The notes: a model not told the origin generated them from the sequence alone. 64,000 bases of DNA from Lophius americanus (GCA_037951165.1 JBBDHG010000116.1:124001-188000), one strand, 5' to 3'. Shown: positions 1 through 14,700, numbered from the stretch's first letter. Numbers and translations are program-made.

Positions 1-1839
1 ACTAGTCGAGGGGAATCTGTGATGGCTCAGCTAACCAACACACTTAGTGATTCTGGGAAGCGTAGAATTCACAAACTAAATGGCTCATTGTCAATCATTT
101 GTTCATGATGGGGCCGATGGAAGCCTATCACTCCCTGCGTCTCAGGGATTCCACTCTAGCGGAGTCAGTCGATGATTGACAGTTGAGCGTCTGGCTCCCC
201 AAGTTCTTCAGAGAAACACCACATCCAATCACTGGACCGCCTCAGTTGGACATGCTGTCCTCTTCCTCCAATCAAAGCTGCTGAAACCTGGCGCATGTTT
301 TCCAGCCCTGCCTCTGCTAAGTGCTTTTAACCAGTGAGCGATGGGAGGGAGGGGGGTTGATACTGGGAGTGATTATGTCAAAACACAAAATTGGGTTTTC
401 TAATGTTCATCCATGCCCTCAGTTTGATGAATTTGCTACTAACAAAATTCAGCCTACACCACAGTAATTTGGATAATTAAACTAATCAGAGAGTTTTATT
501 TGAGAGCAGTCGTGGCGTGAATGGACGTGACAGACAATCAATAAGGCGAAAGACACTCTCAAGAATCTACAAGTGGGAAAAACAAGAAATATTGTGTATG
601 ACATTGTTATTAAACCTAAAGGTCTACCTTGCATTTGGTGCTGCTTTGCTCTCAATTGCTTAGAAGAGCTTAGATGTTACATAATTCTATTATTTATATT
701 TACTGTCAATAAAATCTGGATCAAATGCTATTTATACACTGAGAGCGCATAAAACTCCGCCAAGATATCAAAGATCAGTTTCCTTCATTGTGTCATTGCA
801 TCTAATGGTTGACACTCCTACCCCTAGAGCTCTGAATCACATTCGTATCATTATGAGGTTGGTAGGTTAGGATGTTAGAGTCAGAGTTATGTTTGGGGTT
901 CAGGGTTCTCACTAAGAATCAAGTTAGTTCGACGTTGGCCTACAAGCCCTACTCGCATGGAATGTCCCCTGGCTTAGGGCCTCTACGTTCAAGGAATAAG
1001 GAATACAATGAGAAGACTATATTAAGCATATATATATATATCTTCATGATTGAATATGTCTTAGCTGTAGACTATTAAAAACTGGCTTCTAAAATATAGG
1101 TTACAACATCTAGGCAGTTTACACCAAAGTTGTTGCTCAGTTATCAGGGCATTGCCAACTCACTCAGGTCACTCCCCAGCTGTCGGCCACAGAGAAACAA
1201 ATTGCTGGGGGCAACAACCTCTAAGTTGGGTGTGATTCCTCTCTCTGACCGTAAAGGTTACCTTAAGGACCAGACTCTGGTTTGATGGCACAGCAAGGGT
1301 TAGGTTAGTGTGAGGATGAGGGTGAGGTCTATAGTAATTATTTATTATATTTTCTCTGGACCTGTTCTGGCGTTCACTGCTACAGGATTTCCGTTACCTG
1401 CCAAAACTCATTTGAACCAATGTTCATCGGAATGTGATCGCATGATCGTATTTTCTGAGCATTGTCGGTATCATCCATGAAGAAAGGCGAAAATCTTTGA
1501 ATTCCACTTGTTATATAGTCGAACACTCTGGATCCAGATGATACCATCAAAATGGAATAGATTATATCTATGTTAATAAAAATCCTTATGACACTTTTTA
1601 GAATTGATGCTGAAACATCGGCTCCTTGGCGGAGTTACAAATGTGTCTCAAAGTGTTGTAAACATAAAGGGAATCATTTAGATTTATCTGATTGCATTGA
1701 GGTCTGTTTGTTATTTGTAAAAGAATTGTATAATAATGTCTGTGTGGAAGGAACTTCTAGTAAGAAACCAATGTTTCTATTGTATAATACAGCATATGAG
1801 TGTTAAATTAAGTGCTAACTTGTATGTGAATGCTACCAG
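1..1839 (+). other. col4a6 intron (no exon recognised)
   Basis: AT-rich sequence before the first recognisable collagen exon. I see no Gly-X-Y frame bounded by splice sites here. The exon at 1840 opens in mid-codon, so the gene continues to the left and this stretch is best read as intron. It holds only a short TA run near 1030-1040. Confidence 0.5.
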
Positions 1840-4800
1840 GCCAAGTACTACCTTGCTCCATTCCTGGTGAAATTGGAGACCCCGGTGTCCCTGGTATACC
1901 TGGACGACCAGGTATGTAGGTTCTTCCATCTTGAGAGTTTTTTCTTCCTAAATGTGTTGACCTTGACTCTGATATTTTTTCATTTGATTTTAAAACAGAT
2001 GTTTCCATAAAATGTTGCTCTTGAAGTGTTTGTAGGTTTTCCTTGTTACTGCCTTCATTTACTCACAGTTGAAGTCCTGCCTGTCTGCACCTGTCAGGTC
2101 CTAAAGGTCAGCCAGGTTTCCCAGGAGGCACTGGTCGTCCTGGTTTTGACGGTGCCAAAGGAGACAAAGGAGACCATGGCTATGGAGGACAGCCCGGATC
2201 ACAAGGTATAGCAGCATGAAGGACTGGTTCTGTACTGTTTGTAAAACAGACTACAATCAAAGCCGTTGAAAAAAACAATTCCTTTAGATTTAAGCCTTGA
2301 TTACAAGTGAAAGGTAAGATAGCATTTTCATTTGTTGGAGCAAACATGGCGCCCAGGAATTGATAGCTGATGAGGAGATACAAGAAAACAAGGATAATGT
2401 TTTACATTTTTTCTTTGATTAATAAGATCCCTGTTTAAAAGGACAGCATTTGTCTACCCTGTAGATTTACCGATGAAGGTAATCTACTGATTCTGCTCTG
2501 TCAGTTGACTCTAAAGTGAATCCTTGCTGACCTTCCCTAATCACCTCTATGGTTTCCTCGATACAGGTTTCCCCGGACCTAGAGGGGATACTGGAGTTCC
2601 AGGTGTTCCAGGACAGAGTTACGACGGACCCAGGGGGAAGGATGGTCTTCCAGGACGACCTGGAGCCAAGGGTCAGCCTGGAGAGGTGCTTGGAGCCATA
2701 CCTGGATCTCCAGGACAGAACGGATCGCCTGGATTCCCTGGAGACAAGGGCCAGCCTGGGACACCAGGAGGATCTGGATCGCCTGGTGAGTTTAATATCC
2801 CAAAAGTTACCCCTGTCTTACATTTCATGTGCTTTGGCACTTTCGAGAGGTGTGCATCTTATATTTGGTTCCATCAATTTGATTATGTGTATATTTTTGA
2901 GCACATTTGAACAGTGAGACACATTAGCTACGTATGAGAAGGCCTTGAACAATAGGGAACATTTACAGACGTGGACCACCTTCTAAACCTCCTGAAGGAG
3001 TTTGGTGAAGGATCATTCAGGAAGTCAAACAATATCCAAAGAAACCTGAAAAGATCAGTTCATGCTCATAAACCCTCTAATATGTCTGCACTAAAGCAGT
3101 TCTGTAAAAGAAATGGGCCAAAATTCCACTAGCAATTGGTAGTGTTTCATTGCAGTTGGTTTCTGAAGCGGCACTGGAAGCAGTGGTGGCACCATCTATA
3201 GTAGGTGTGGTAGACATGAAGCAGAAACAGCTTTAAAAGATGTGAACTTTGTCTTCCAGGTGGAGACGGACGATATGGTGTTCCTGGATTGAAGGGAGAG
3301 CGTGGAGTTGATGGTTTTCCTGGTATTCCTGGTGCTCCCGGACCTTCAGGGGAGCCGACTGGTGGAATCCCTGGTCCACGTGGAGCTCCTGGCAATCCAG
3401 GACTGAGCGGTTCTCCAGGTGAGGGGAAAGATCTTGAAACCCTGTTCCTGTTTTGCCACATTCCAAATAAGACCGGGATTTTAGATATTTGTTTGCCTGT
3501 TTTAAACATTTGGGTTTTTTTGATAGTAAAAGAAATATTGTTAAGTTTGATTTTTGGCTGTTACACTTCTCATCTCTGAACTTTTACGGGGTTTGGTCTG
3601 TTCCTTCTCCTCTCACTGCAATTCTCTCACAATCCTTTACGAATCAGACACCACAGTTTTTATCTTGTTGTTTATTTAAACTCTGCATCACCCAAAAGCA
3701 TGTCTTCTTCTCCTCTTTTGTATTTCTCTTTGTGCTCCTTCTTCCTTTTTTCTCCCTCCTACACACCATCACCATTATCTCCATCTCCATCTCCATCCAT
3801 CCTCTCATCCCTCCAACCTTTACTTGGTGTTGGGTCATTCGCTGTAGGCTGCCAAGGTGAGACACTCTCTCTACGTCCATCCATCCTTCCGTCAATGCAT
3901 CGCTTCCATTTCTCTGTCCTCCACTTTAATCCTCGCATTAAACCAAATGCTTTATCTGGAGGGTTCCCTCATCCGCTGACTATCTGTTTTTCATCTGTAT
4001 GGCAAAAAATGTCCATCTCCATGTCATTTTATGATGCTTTCAGTCTTAGAGGTACAACATATGTAAATTATGACATGAAAAGTGACATGAAAAGATCAAA
4101 TTAGTATATGGTAGCTAGGAAATGTATGTTCCTTTAAGGACTTTACTCTTGGTTTTGCAGAGTTTAGCACTCAAGTATTCATATAATTTAACAAGTTTCC
4201 GCAGTTACAACCAGTAGAGTTTTGCAGTTCAATGCATCATGCTTTAGAAAGAACTTCCATAAGATAATCTATCATTGCAAAAGTTAGTCTTTGTATACTT
4301 TTAATCTTGCTTTTTTGATAAGAGACTATTTTAAACAATGGTTCTTAAAGGTTTCTTCAGTTATCTCACAGAATCTTTCATCATTTCAAGCACTTTAATG
4401 AGCTCTAAGCCAAGCGCTATTTGATTAATAAGAATTTGAAGTCATTTTTTTCTGCCATATTAAAGACGTGAGCTCAAATAGATTTCCAAAAACATGGTTT
4501 ACCAAAAAGTTGTACATGAAGAGTGTTTAAGATATGGAATTAATAAATGCCAAAAAAAAATAAAATATGCAAAGAAAACATTTTTGTTTCTCGTGAGGGC
4601 ATTAATAATAATAATAATACATTTAATTTATAATGCATTAAAGGTTAAACACTCTTATTATTACCATAACAATATATCTTCATATCGTAGACAATTCAAG
4701 AGCAATCAGAGACCTTCAACTTTTGAAAACCTCTCTCCATAGGTACCTTTATGTAAAACACCATTATTCTTTAGTTCTTGTTTAGCTTTTCCAGAAGAGT

Positions 4801-7800
4801 CAGCTTTTCATGCTCTGCTGAATCCATTATTCTCTACAATGTAATCACATGTTCACAAACTTGATGCCATTCTCAACTTTGACCCAATATCATTAACCTC
4901 CAAGATTCCCCATATGTTAAAGAAAGTTAGATAAATCATGGATCAACATTTATCTGAACCTATTCAAATGTTCAAAAGTTCCTACTATGGAACAATTCCC
5001 ACTTCTCCACCCAGCTTGTTGGTAATCCACCAAGTAGTTTAAGTGTAACTGACAAAAATGGTTATAACTTTTGGCCTTGTTGGAAGTATGCACTATATCG
5101 TCTTCCCCTCTTGTACATTTAAGTGTGAAGGGAGGAATAGCAGCATTGATGGAAGGGACTGTAAGATACCTAACTGCATAAAATAAAGGATCAAACAATG
5201 AATGTAGATGGACATTTTAGCAATGAGAGATTCAAAAGCAGGAATTTCTCTCAAGAAATGTATCTACTGATGATCGGTTTTATCTTTGTTATTCTGTAAT
5301 ATGCTCTTGCTGCTGTAACCCTGCAATTTCCCCGTTGTGGAACTAATAAAGGTTTATCTTATCTTATCTTATCTTATCCTTGCAGCCACTACTAACCCTC
5401 ACAGCTTAAATATATCGCAGAGTAATCTGTACTCAATGCCTTTATTGCATTAACTGCAATGATCTTGTGTGATGACTAAAAAATGTTAACATAGGACAAT
5501 AGAAGCTCTTAAAAAGGATCTTTCACCTCATCTCTGTGTTGTTCTTGTCTGAGGATAACTTATCGAGATATTTGCCAGCTGGAGGGATGAGGTGAAAATG
5601 GGTTTTCTTTTTAAGAATGTAAACAGTAGCAGGTAGTATGCTATTGTCCTTAACAAACCTTAGCTGGTTGAAGCACGCTAATTCAGTCTGGAATTGCACT
5701 TGAGCTCCATTTATATTTCAATGAGACAATCTTAAGAAGCATTATTATTTATCACTCTTTGTACAACAGCAGTTTAAATAGATCAATGTAACTGTTTTTT
5801 CCACACAAAAAAAAACATAAAAATATTTCCTTTTCAAATTCAACAAGCGTCTTCTGGAGTCCAAGGTTTGCTTTAGATCGTAATCCCTTTTGAAATGACC
5901 TATGACGCCCAAACTTCAGCTCCGTCATAGATAGCGAGACAATTTCTTCTTGGATTTCTGATACTTGATGGAATCCATCCTACCGTTAACCACTGCAGGC
6001 TTGTAGTACCTCAGGAAGCAAAGCAGTGCCAGAGCATCACTAAGCCACACCATATTTTTTTCAGTGTCTGCCTCAGTCTTAGTCCTCCAGACATACAGCT
6101 AATTCATAGGCCCTAAACGTTCCAATTCGATTTCATTATTCCACGCTATAGATGAAGTTAAAAAAGAAATCCCATGTCCCCCTGCCCAGAACCCAAATTT
6201 CCATCAAATGTCATTGAAATCCATCCAAAGAGTTTTCCTGCCTACACTCACACACGCACCATCACACACACACGCACACATAAACGCCAGTTCTTATTGA
6301 CAGAGGTAAGGATTCAACCCCTGAGTAGCGAGCATCTGTAGTACTTTATGAGATTCCCTGCTTTGACCTGATGCAAATGGGATGCACAGTCAGACACCAT
6401 TTTCTGGCAGCGTTCCCTGACCAATCTTACCCCGTCCCCATGGGCAACGCCTCCAGTTCGGTAAAATTCCAGGGTTTATGTGCTTTTTTGGACTTTTTAT
6501 CTTTCTCACTCAACAGAACTATATGTCATCTAGATGCTTCTGACCATATATGATTTTAGTTCAGCAATGGTATACGTCCTGGAGATAGGGCGTGGAACCT
6601 GAGGGAAATTTAGAGATGTAATAAAGGAAATCTAATAAAAACAACAACAAAACTTGAGAATGTTATTGAGTTTCAACAACATCTTAGTTGTAGTTAGTGT
6701 GTCTCTGATGGTGGATGATATTCAGGAAGTTGAATTATTTTGAGTCTGCAGTTTTCAGTAAAAGCATTATTTATACTACAATGAAATAATTTAAATATTT
6801 CATGAATTGATTATAGTGGGGTGTTAATCACGAGGGGGATACGTTTAGATTTTTTTGTTTTAACAGTGGTTATTGATTTATATGTTGTACATCTGGATAA
6901 TTATTTAAAATATCAGGGTTTTAAGAATAGAAACTTCTTATTTATAAGTCCGTGTATCAGTTTTACTGAATTATTCTCCTGTCCTGTCATCATCCTTCCT
7001 CAACCAGGTTACCCTGGTCGCAAGGGAGATAGAGGAGACCATGGTTTCCCAGGACCCGCTGGAATGAAGGGAACCCCAGGGTTTCCTGGCGAGCCTGGAG
7101 TACCTGGTCCCGCAGGACCCCCAGGAGGTGTAGGACCAGGAACTAGAGAGGGGATTCCAGGAGTTCCAGGAAGGAAGGGTAGGCAGGCGCTCTTTCCCAG
7201 TTGAATATAATTTTCCCCCAGAAGTACAACATTTTAATTCACTACGTCTTTTTACAGGTGAAATTGGTTTCCAAGGAGTGATGGGTTTCCCTGGACTACC
7301 AGGTCGTCCTGGATTTCCAGGGTTCCCTGGAGGGAAAGGGGTATCTGGAGAGCAAGGACGAAATGGACTTCCTGGTGGTTCCGGATACCCAGGACTGAAA
7401 GGTAGAGTGTTATTTCGATCAGGGAATATCATGATCAGATTGATTAGTACAGTCACTCTAACACCCATGTGGTTTTACTTCTCTAGGTGAGAGAGGGTAC
7501 CCTGGTCCCCCTGGCTTGCCCTCTCTTCCTGTTCGATCAGAGTTAGTGGAGAAAGGAGAACCGGCAACTCCCGGAATCAGCGGCCTTCCTGGATTTCCTG
7601 GACCCAGAGGTAACAGTACTTCCGGTTTATCATCTCACTATTGAAAGCTATGGGCTTCCTGGTACTAGCATCCAACCTCAGGAATCTCGATTGCACAACT
7701 TTTTTCTTGTCCAATGACTATTTGAGATTAGATCTCAAAATAAAGACCTACATCTCTGGGACAATCAAAGCTTGTCAGGTTAGGGAGCTATGCTGACTGT

Positions 7801-10800
7801 CTTCTAACGTGAGATGGTGTGGACCCTAATAATCTTCCAAATCATCCAGTAAAAAGGAGACCTCGCTGAATCCATTGGTAGACCTTCAGATTGCCTTGAT
7901 GGGACACTGGATGGTGGGGTAACAGTCACTAGTTGTGCTTTGCCATTGATTCACCGATAAGTCAAGAGTGTCTGCCAGCCATTCCAATGGGACTGGATAA
8001 ACTACATGCTAGATGAATCATATATCTCCTCCTTCTTATCTTGCCACGGTGACCAGCTACAAAGAGGAATCAGTATCTCCCTTGAGGTGAAAGGGCACTT
8101 ACTGAGATTCTAACCCAAGCCTTTAGGCCCGACAAGTTGACTTGTAATGTTTTAGACCCAGTGAGTGACAGAAACCTCCCAAGGAGAGAATAATTGATTT
8201 TTGCCTTTAGAATCCTCCTTTTAAGAACACAAGCCTTGATGCGAGCCTGGCACTCATGTGCTAAGGTGTGAGGTCACCAAGAGCCAAACTCCGAGTCAAT
8301 GCAAAAGCAGCTCTGGGATATTCCTTGACATTGTGGTTTAGACTGAGTGTACTGAGTTGACTGTTAAAAGTGATTTTCAGGATATGCACCATTTCCTGCC
8401 TACGATTTATATACGCAACGGAGAGAAATAAATGAACTAAGATTAACCTTGAAAGTTAAGGCAGCGGGACTTCTTTTTGAGCAAAGCTGTACACCGATGG
8501 GGGTAAGTGGTGTCTGCATCCCAGAATGAAATGGAGGTTGTACTTGTAATTAATTTGACTTCCTTTCACACCAAGTGAAGGATATTCATTCCAATGTGCA
8601 AGGTAATATATTTGTGTGGATTCTCATTCATCCAGGTCATGGTAGTCCCTGGATCTTGAATCCAAGGCAACTGGACATCTTGTTGGCCACTTCCCTGGGA
8701 AGTTTCCAGTTGTCTCAGATTTAACTTTCAAGGATTACCATGGCCCGGATGAATGATAATCTATACAAACAACTGAAACGATAATTTTGTAATGAGCTGA
8801 CTTTGTCTCCGGATTAAGGTGACAAGGGCCTACCTGGTCTGCCTGGCCGTCAAGGTCTCCCTGGACTTCCTGGTTTTGCTGAGCAGAGTAAAGGACAACC
8901 AGGGCAGCCTGGGTATCCTGGCCAATCCGGATCTCCAGGATTCCCTGGACCTAAAGGAGAGCCTGGAATCAATGGATTCCCTGGTGGGTCAGGACCAGGG
9001 GTAAGACATCACACACTTACAAACAGAATTCCACAGAACACATAAGGTTATTCTGGAGAGATTTAAGTTCTGATGGTTTCTTTAAGGGTGACGATGGTGC
9101 ACCTGGTTTACCCGGCAACCCTGGTGAATATGGTCGTCCTGGAAGCAAAGGTGACATTAACAGAAAAAAAAACTGTTTGCATATTTATTAAAAATTGAAA
9201 TCCATTCAGTGACTCAGGCATTTCGTTCTTCAGGTCAACCTGGAGAGACATATGGTTATCCTGGAGGCCCAGGAGCTAAAGGCCAGCAAGGAGAGCCAGG
9301 CTTCCCAGGTAACTTAATTGATTTATGCTCATCTTTCAAGGTATATACAGAACGTTTTGGGGGGTTTGAAATTTCATCTCAGGTATGGAAATTTGAAAGT
9401 AAACTTCTATGCCTGAGATAATGCTTAAAACGGCATACTTACTGTATTTTCATAACTAGATTAAGTGTCAACGACTTTTTTTGTCTGGAGCATAACTCAA
9501 AATCTTTTTAATGTCTCTTTCATGCAATTCTTTAGGTACAACAACATAGTCCACAAATTCATTTGAAAACCTTACCTGTTCTACCAGAAACCAGATTATG
9601 CTTTTAGCCATTTCACTAGCAATAAACAAAAGGCATAATTTCAGCGAAATTTGGAATACTTTTGATATTATATCAAAATGCACTTTCTTGTTTTACATCT
9701 TTTTTGGCTTCACTGAAAAGTGTTTTGTAAAGAGTTAATCTCCAATGATGATTCTATGAAGTCTTAGCTACATATCGTTTGTCTCTCCTCAGGTGGCCGT
9801 GCCAATGATGGTGCCCCCGGTGACAATGGCTTTCCAGGAAGCCCGGGTTTTCCTGGTGCAAAGGGAGCTCCTGGTGAAGGAGGACGTCCTGGAATAATGG
9901 GTGAGAGAGACTCCCGTCCCGCCAAACAAATGTCACTTGACTAGATTCCACATTTCCTCCAAGACAACAAATAGTTTTGCAGTTGTACGAAACCGCTTTC
10001 AAATAGTAACACATTCATCTCCGTAGGCTCTCCTGGGTTCCCCGGGCCAAAGGGTCAGTCAGGCTACCCAGGGAGAAGAGGGTCAGATGGGAATCCTGGT
10101 CTCCCTGGAGGTCCAGGAGGTCCTGGAGCCAAAGGTAATTGAGATATAGCATAATTTGGGAAACCAAATTTGTTGAGATAACAACAGAGGAAAATAATCG
10201 GTCCTGTATTTTTGCAGGTTTGCCTGGATCCCCTGGTTTGGATGGACTTAATGGACTTGGTGGACCCAAAGGTCTCCCTGGAACCCCAGGTAAGTACTTT
10301 ATTTCACGCTGTCTAATAACGTAATTGTTCTACGTATTCTTTTGTTTTTTACAATTCTATTCGGTAGGAAATCTGAGTGCCAAAAAAATAAAATCTATAA
10401 ACGAAGTGCGGATGTTGAAGCTGAACTGATGTTTGGCATTTCCTTGTACTTATATCCAGGTGTGAATGTTGGAGGAATCCCAGGTGCCTCTGGTATTCCA
10501 GGATTAAAGGGAGAGCGTGGTGTGTCCTACGGAGGAGCACCAGGCTTCCCCGGAGCTAAGGGAGAGAGAGGAGATTCAGGTGAGACAGACTTAAAGAGAA
10601 TCCGAGATTCTGAATGGTTGAAAATGAAAGCTATCTCACTGGTGGTTTGTTTCTGTGTCAGGTGGTCCTGGACTCCCCGGGTTCCCTGGTCGCCCCGGGC
10701 CTCCCGGTGAGACTATGGGGTCAGATATTCCTGGGCCGTTGGGAGACCCTGGCCTCCCTGGTTTAGATGGAGAGTATGGTAAATATATTTCAGCAAATCC

Positions 10801-11684
10801 AATTACCTTTTTTGTTGCCTTTATATTACTGTGCCTTTGTTTTCTTTTGTCATTCCAATTTCCTTACCGCTCTTTATAATTCCAATTCCCTTATTATTTT
10901 TTTTGTTTAGTTCCATTCAGAAAACTTCCTAAACTTTTGCTTTGCTTTCCTTTATTTTCCTTTATTTTGTTCCAACCAATTTTGTAACTTTTCATTTCTT
11001 TAATTCAATATATTTGCCTTCTTTTTATCTAATTTCCTTTCCGTGGTCCAGTTTCCTTTTCTTTAGTTCATTTTCCTCTCCGTTCCTTTTCATTCCTTTT
11101 TCCTCCTACCTTCCCTCAATGAAATGTCCGTCCCTCCCTGGAAGCGCTTTTGAGGGTCATGTTTTCTGACTTCTCCAGTGCTTCTAACACCATCCAGCCA
11201 TCACTACTGTAAAGGAACATTCCACTGAACCTTGTTAAAATAAAGTGGCAACAACCAGAATAATATGAGAAATATTTTATTAAAATCAATCCAGTTACTT
11301 GATTGATCATATTAGTCAATCAAATGTCTCAAAGTCATACATTTTGTTTCACATTGACCTCCATTTTCTCTTCAAACAAGGAACGGACAGGACAAGTGCA
11401 TGGTTTAAAATATGATATACATTTATTTGACTGCACACTAATCATGCAGGATAAATATGAATAAATTGTAATGCAATTACAATGCAGGGATGTGTACATC
11501 CCATTATACACATCATATACATACACATGTGTATAATATTAATATACATATATTAATATTATACACATGTGTATAATATTAATATACATATATTAATATA
11601 CATCCCTGCATTACATCTTTTACATTACCATTAACTTTGTAAATGTTGGCGTTCGTATCGATCGATCGATCGATCGATCGATCG

Positions 11685-11783
<99 letters not shown>

Positions 11784-14700
11784 CATCCATCCATCCATCC
11801 ATCCATCCATCCATCCATCCATCCATCCATCCATCCATCCATCCATCCATCCATCCATCCATCCATCCATCCATCCATCCATCCATCCATCCTTCCATCC
11901 ATCCATCCATCCATCCATCCATCCATCCATCCATCCACCTATCTGCCTACCTACTATCCATCCATCCACCTATATTTGATGTCCTTTATTTTTTAGTTTT
12001 CTCTCCCATCTCATCAACACCCCCTCTTCTCTCCTTTACAGGTTTCCAAGGTCCTCCAGGTCCTCCCGGGCCACCGGGTCCAGGCACATCCCAGGGAGAC
12101 AGAGGTGATTCCGGCCTGCCAGGATTCCCAGGTTCCCCTGGTAGGAAGGGAGAATCAGGGGGGGATGGAGGGCCCGGACTTCCTGGCAGCCCCGGTTTTA
12201 AAGGTGAAGTTTCTTTCTATACAGGCATTCAAAATAAATATGAAATTAACAGAAAATGCAGCTAAAATATTTCCTTTTATTTTCAGGCGAACGAGGTGAG
12301 ACTGGCTTCAGTGGAGGCCCCGGTCTAAAGGGTTTCCCTGGTGACCCTGGTTATTATGGACACAAAGGAGCCAAAGGATTTACAGGTAGGAAAGCTTTAC
12401 TCTGTTAAAATTTGGATTTTTATCCATGTATTGTGAAGGTGTTGAAGTTACATATTCATCTTTTATTTCCAATTCGACCTTTCACTGTCCCTTTCTCTCC
12501 AGGGCCTGCTGGTCATAAGGGCACCAGTGGAGTCACGTTATCTCTGCCACCACGAGAAATCCAGAGATTCTTTGGAGATTTGGGCTTTCCTGGTGGAAAT
12601 GGAGGTCTTGGTGATCCTGGAGAGCCTGGTCAGCCCGGAATGGCCGGACGATCAGGTGAGCAATGAAACGGCTAACTTTTTTCAACAGTCTATTTCATGT
12701 GACTGCCGTTCAAAAACGTTATATCTATCATTTTACCATTAAAATTATTTCAGTAGCTAAAATGGGATTAGAAATAAATTTATTGGCATTATTTTTCAGA
12801 GTTAAAGGATAGGAGATGAGTCCAAAGGTAAAAAATTCAACAAACAAATTTAATGATGACAAAAGGCATGAATAGGTGCTTGTACAAAGATCTTGAAAGC
12901 ATAGCTAGTCATCTTCTTGATGTAGATTCAGCCTTTCACCAAGCTACGCTAACCAGCCATATTTAATTACATAATATCAATTTAATCTAGAGTTCCCCAG
13001 AAGAAACATGATGATAGAAACAAAAATATTTTTTTCCTGTAGGTCCTAAGGGACGTCCTGGTTCTGTGGGCAAACTTGGCAGAACTGGAACTCCTGGTCA
13101 GTCCGGTACTGTTGGTGACCTTGGACCCCCTGGTTTCCCTGGACCCACTGGAGAACAAGGTCAGTAGTCTTATAGTTGATCATAGGAGAAGCTTATTTAC
13201 AACCAGATTGTGAGTTTTAATAATGGTAGCCAGCAATCTGCAATCACAAAAGGCGTGATGTGTCACATGGTAGAGGACGGCATCTGGTGTGACGGTTTAT
13301 ATTCTGCATCCAACAATGCTTTGTAGAGAAGCTTTGGTCTATAGTTTTAGCCTTCCCTTCGTATTGTACTATTTCTTTTACAAATTTGTGAACTTTTCTT
13401 ATACCGTCAAAACAGACGTAGCTGTGCTGACACAACGAAGAGGAAAAATTTGAGTTGAAAAAATGGGAGTCCATGGCAATAATAAAGATATGGGATAGAG
13501 TTGTGATTTCCTTTAATTTCATGAGTGAAGATTAGCTGGCTTTTTCCTTTTTCCTTTTTCCTTTTCTGATTCTTTATTTTCTGCACCACAATGAATTACT
13601 GTACTTGGGTAGATAAGATTTCTTATAAAATTGTAATGAGTGTGTACACTTATGTATGTTTGAATGTGTGCATATGTGTTTGTTAAGATATGGGTTATGT
13701 TATTATGTGTAATAAAAAAATACACCGTAAGAAATGGGCATGTCTTTTGTCTTTTGAGAACATAGTGGGACCATAAATAACCTGTTACTCTCTGATCCTG
13801 AAGCCACAGAAACCCCATAAGAGAGATTTTTCCTCCACATCCCCTCTCCGTTAGGTTCCCCTGGTAATTCCGGTCGTCCCGGCGCTCCTGGCGGTGTCGG
13901 CCGCAGCCACAGTATCGGCTACACACTGGTGAAGCACAGCCAGGACTCTCAGGTGCCCATGTGTCCTCAGGGCATGGCCACGCTGTGGGAAGGATACAGT
14001 CTGCTGTACGTGAAGGGACAGGAGAAGGCGCACAACCAGGACCTTGGTATGCTTTAGTTACCTGTTGTCATGGTGGTATGAGGAGAACCATAGCTACAAC
14101 ACCAGGCCATGAAACAAGTGTTGATTGACAAAACCTGAAACACCCTGAAACACTTGCTCTCTCCAGGTCAGCCAGGGTCGTGCCTCCCAAGATTCAGCAC
14201 CATTCCCTTCCTCTACTGCTCCCCCAACGAGGTTTGCTACTACGCCAGCCGCAATGACAAGTCCTACTGGCTGTCTACAAGTGCATCCATACCCATGATG
14301 CCTGTTAGCGAGGGACAGATACCGCCGTATATCAGCAGGTACTATGCGCTGACTTGGCTGTAATGTCCCTGTGATGTCATAAACATGCACATGTTTAATG
14401 AGGCACTCTTGATCTAGGTGTTCGGTGTGTGAGGCTCCGTCACAGGCCGTGGCAGTCCACAGTCAGGACATTACCATCCCCACTTGTCCCCCTGGATGGA
14501 GGAGTCTCTGGATTGGATACTCCTTCCTCATGGTAAACTAAAAGCTTTGTATAATAAAGCTTGAAATTAAATAAAAAAGTGCCTTTCCTAATCTATGAAA
14601 CACAGCGAATATAAGGCTTGGTAAGAACAAGAGTCGAAGAAAGAGTTTTCAGGCAAGGATTTAAAAAAACAGTTTTTCCTTAGTTGATGATTGTAGAAAT

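Larger units (their letters stand above)
3419..7007 (+). other. large col4a6 intron
   Basis: A 3.6-kb gap between collagen exons. It holds a pyrimidine-rich stretch (about 3600-3830), a candidate 9-nt microexon at 3848-3856, a LINE-type tail ending in (TTATC)n at 5295-5380, a Tc1-like remnant around 5880-6080 and a short CA-rich patch near 6245-6280. No further Gly-X-Y exon was seen. Confidence 0.6.
10779..12041 (+). other. repeat-rich col4a6 intron
   Basis: The first part is a T/C-rich stretch (about 10800-11110). Then come a nested AT palindrome (11481-11611) and a long compound tetranucleotide array (11657-11974), before the acceptor at 12041. No exon was seen. Confidence 0.6.

Noticed and set aside
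3700..4104. 134-residue Ser/Pro-rich frame
   Set aside because: Arises from the CT-rich tract in a collagen intron.
6971..7468. 165-residue minus-strand Pro/Gly-rich frame
   Set aside because: Antisense of collagen Gly-X-Y exons, which generates Pro-rich frames on the opposite strand.
11643..11996. 117-residue frame of Ile-Tyr-Leu-Ser and His-Pro-Ser-Ile repeats and its minus-strand Met-Asp-Gly-Trp counterpart
   Set aside because: Pure translation of the ATCT/ATCC microsatellite inside a collagen intron.
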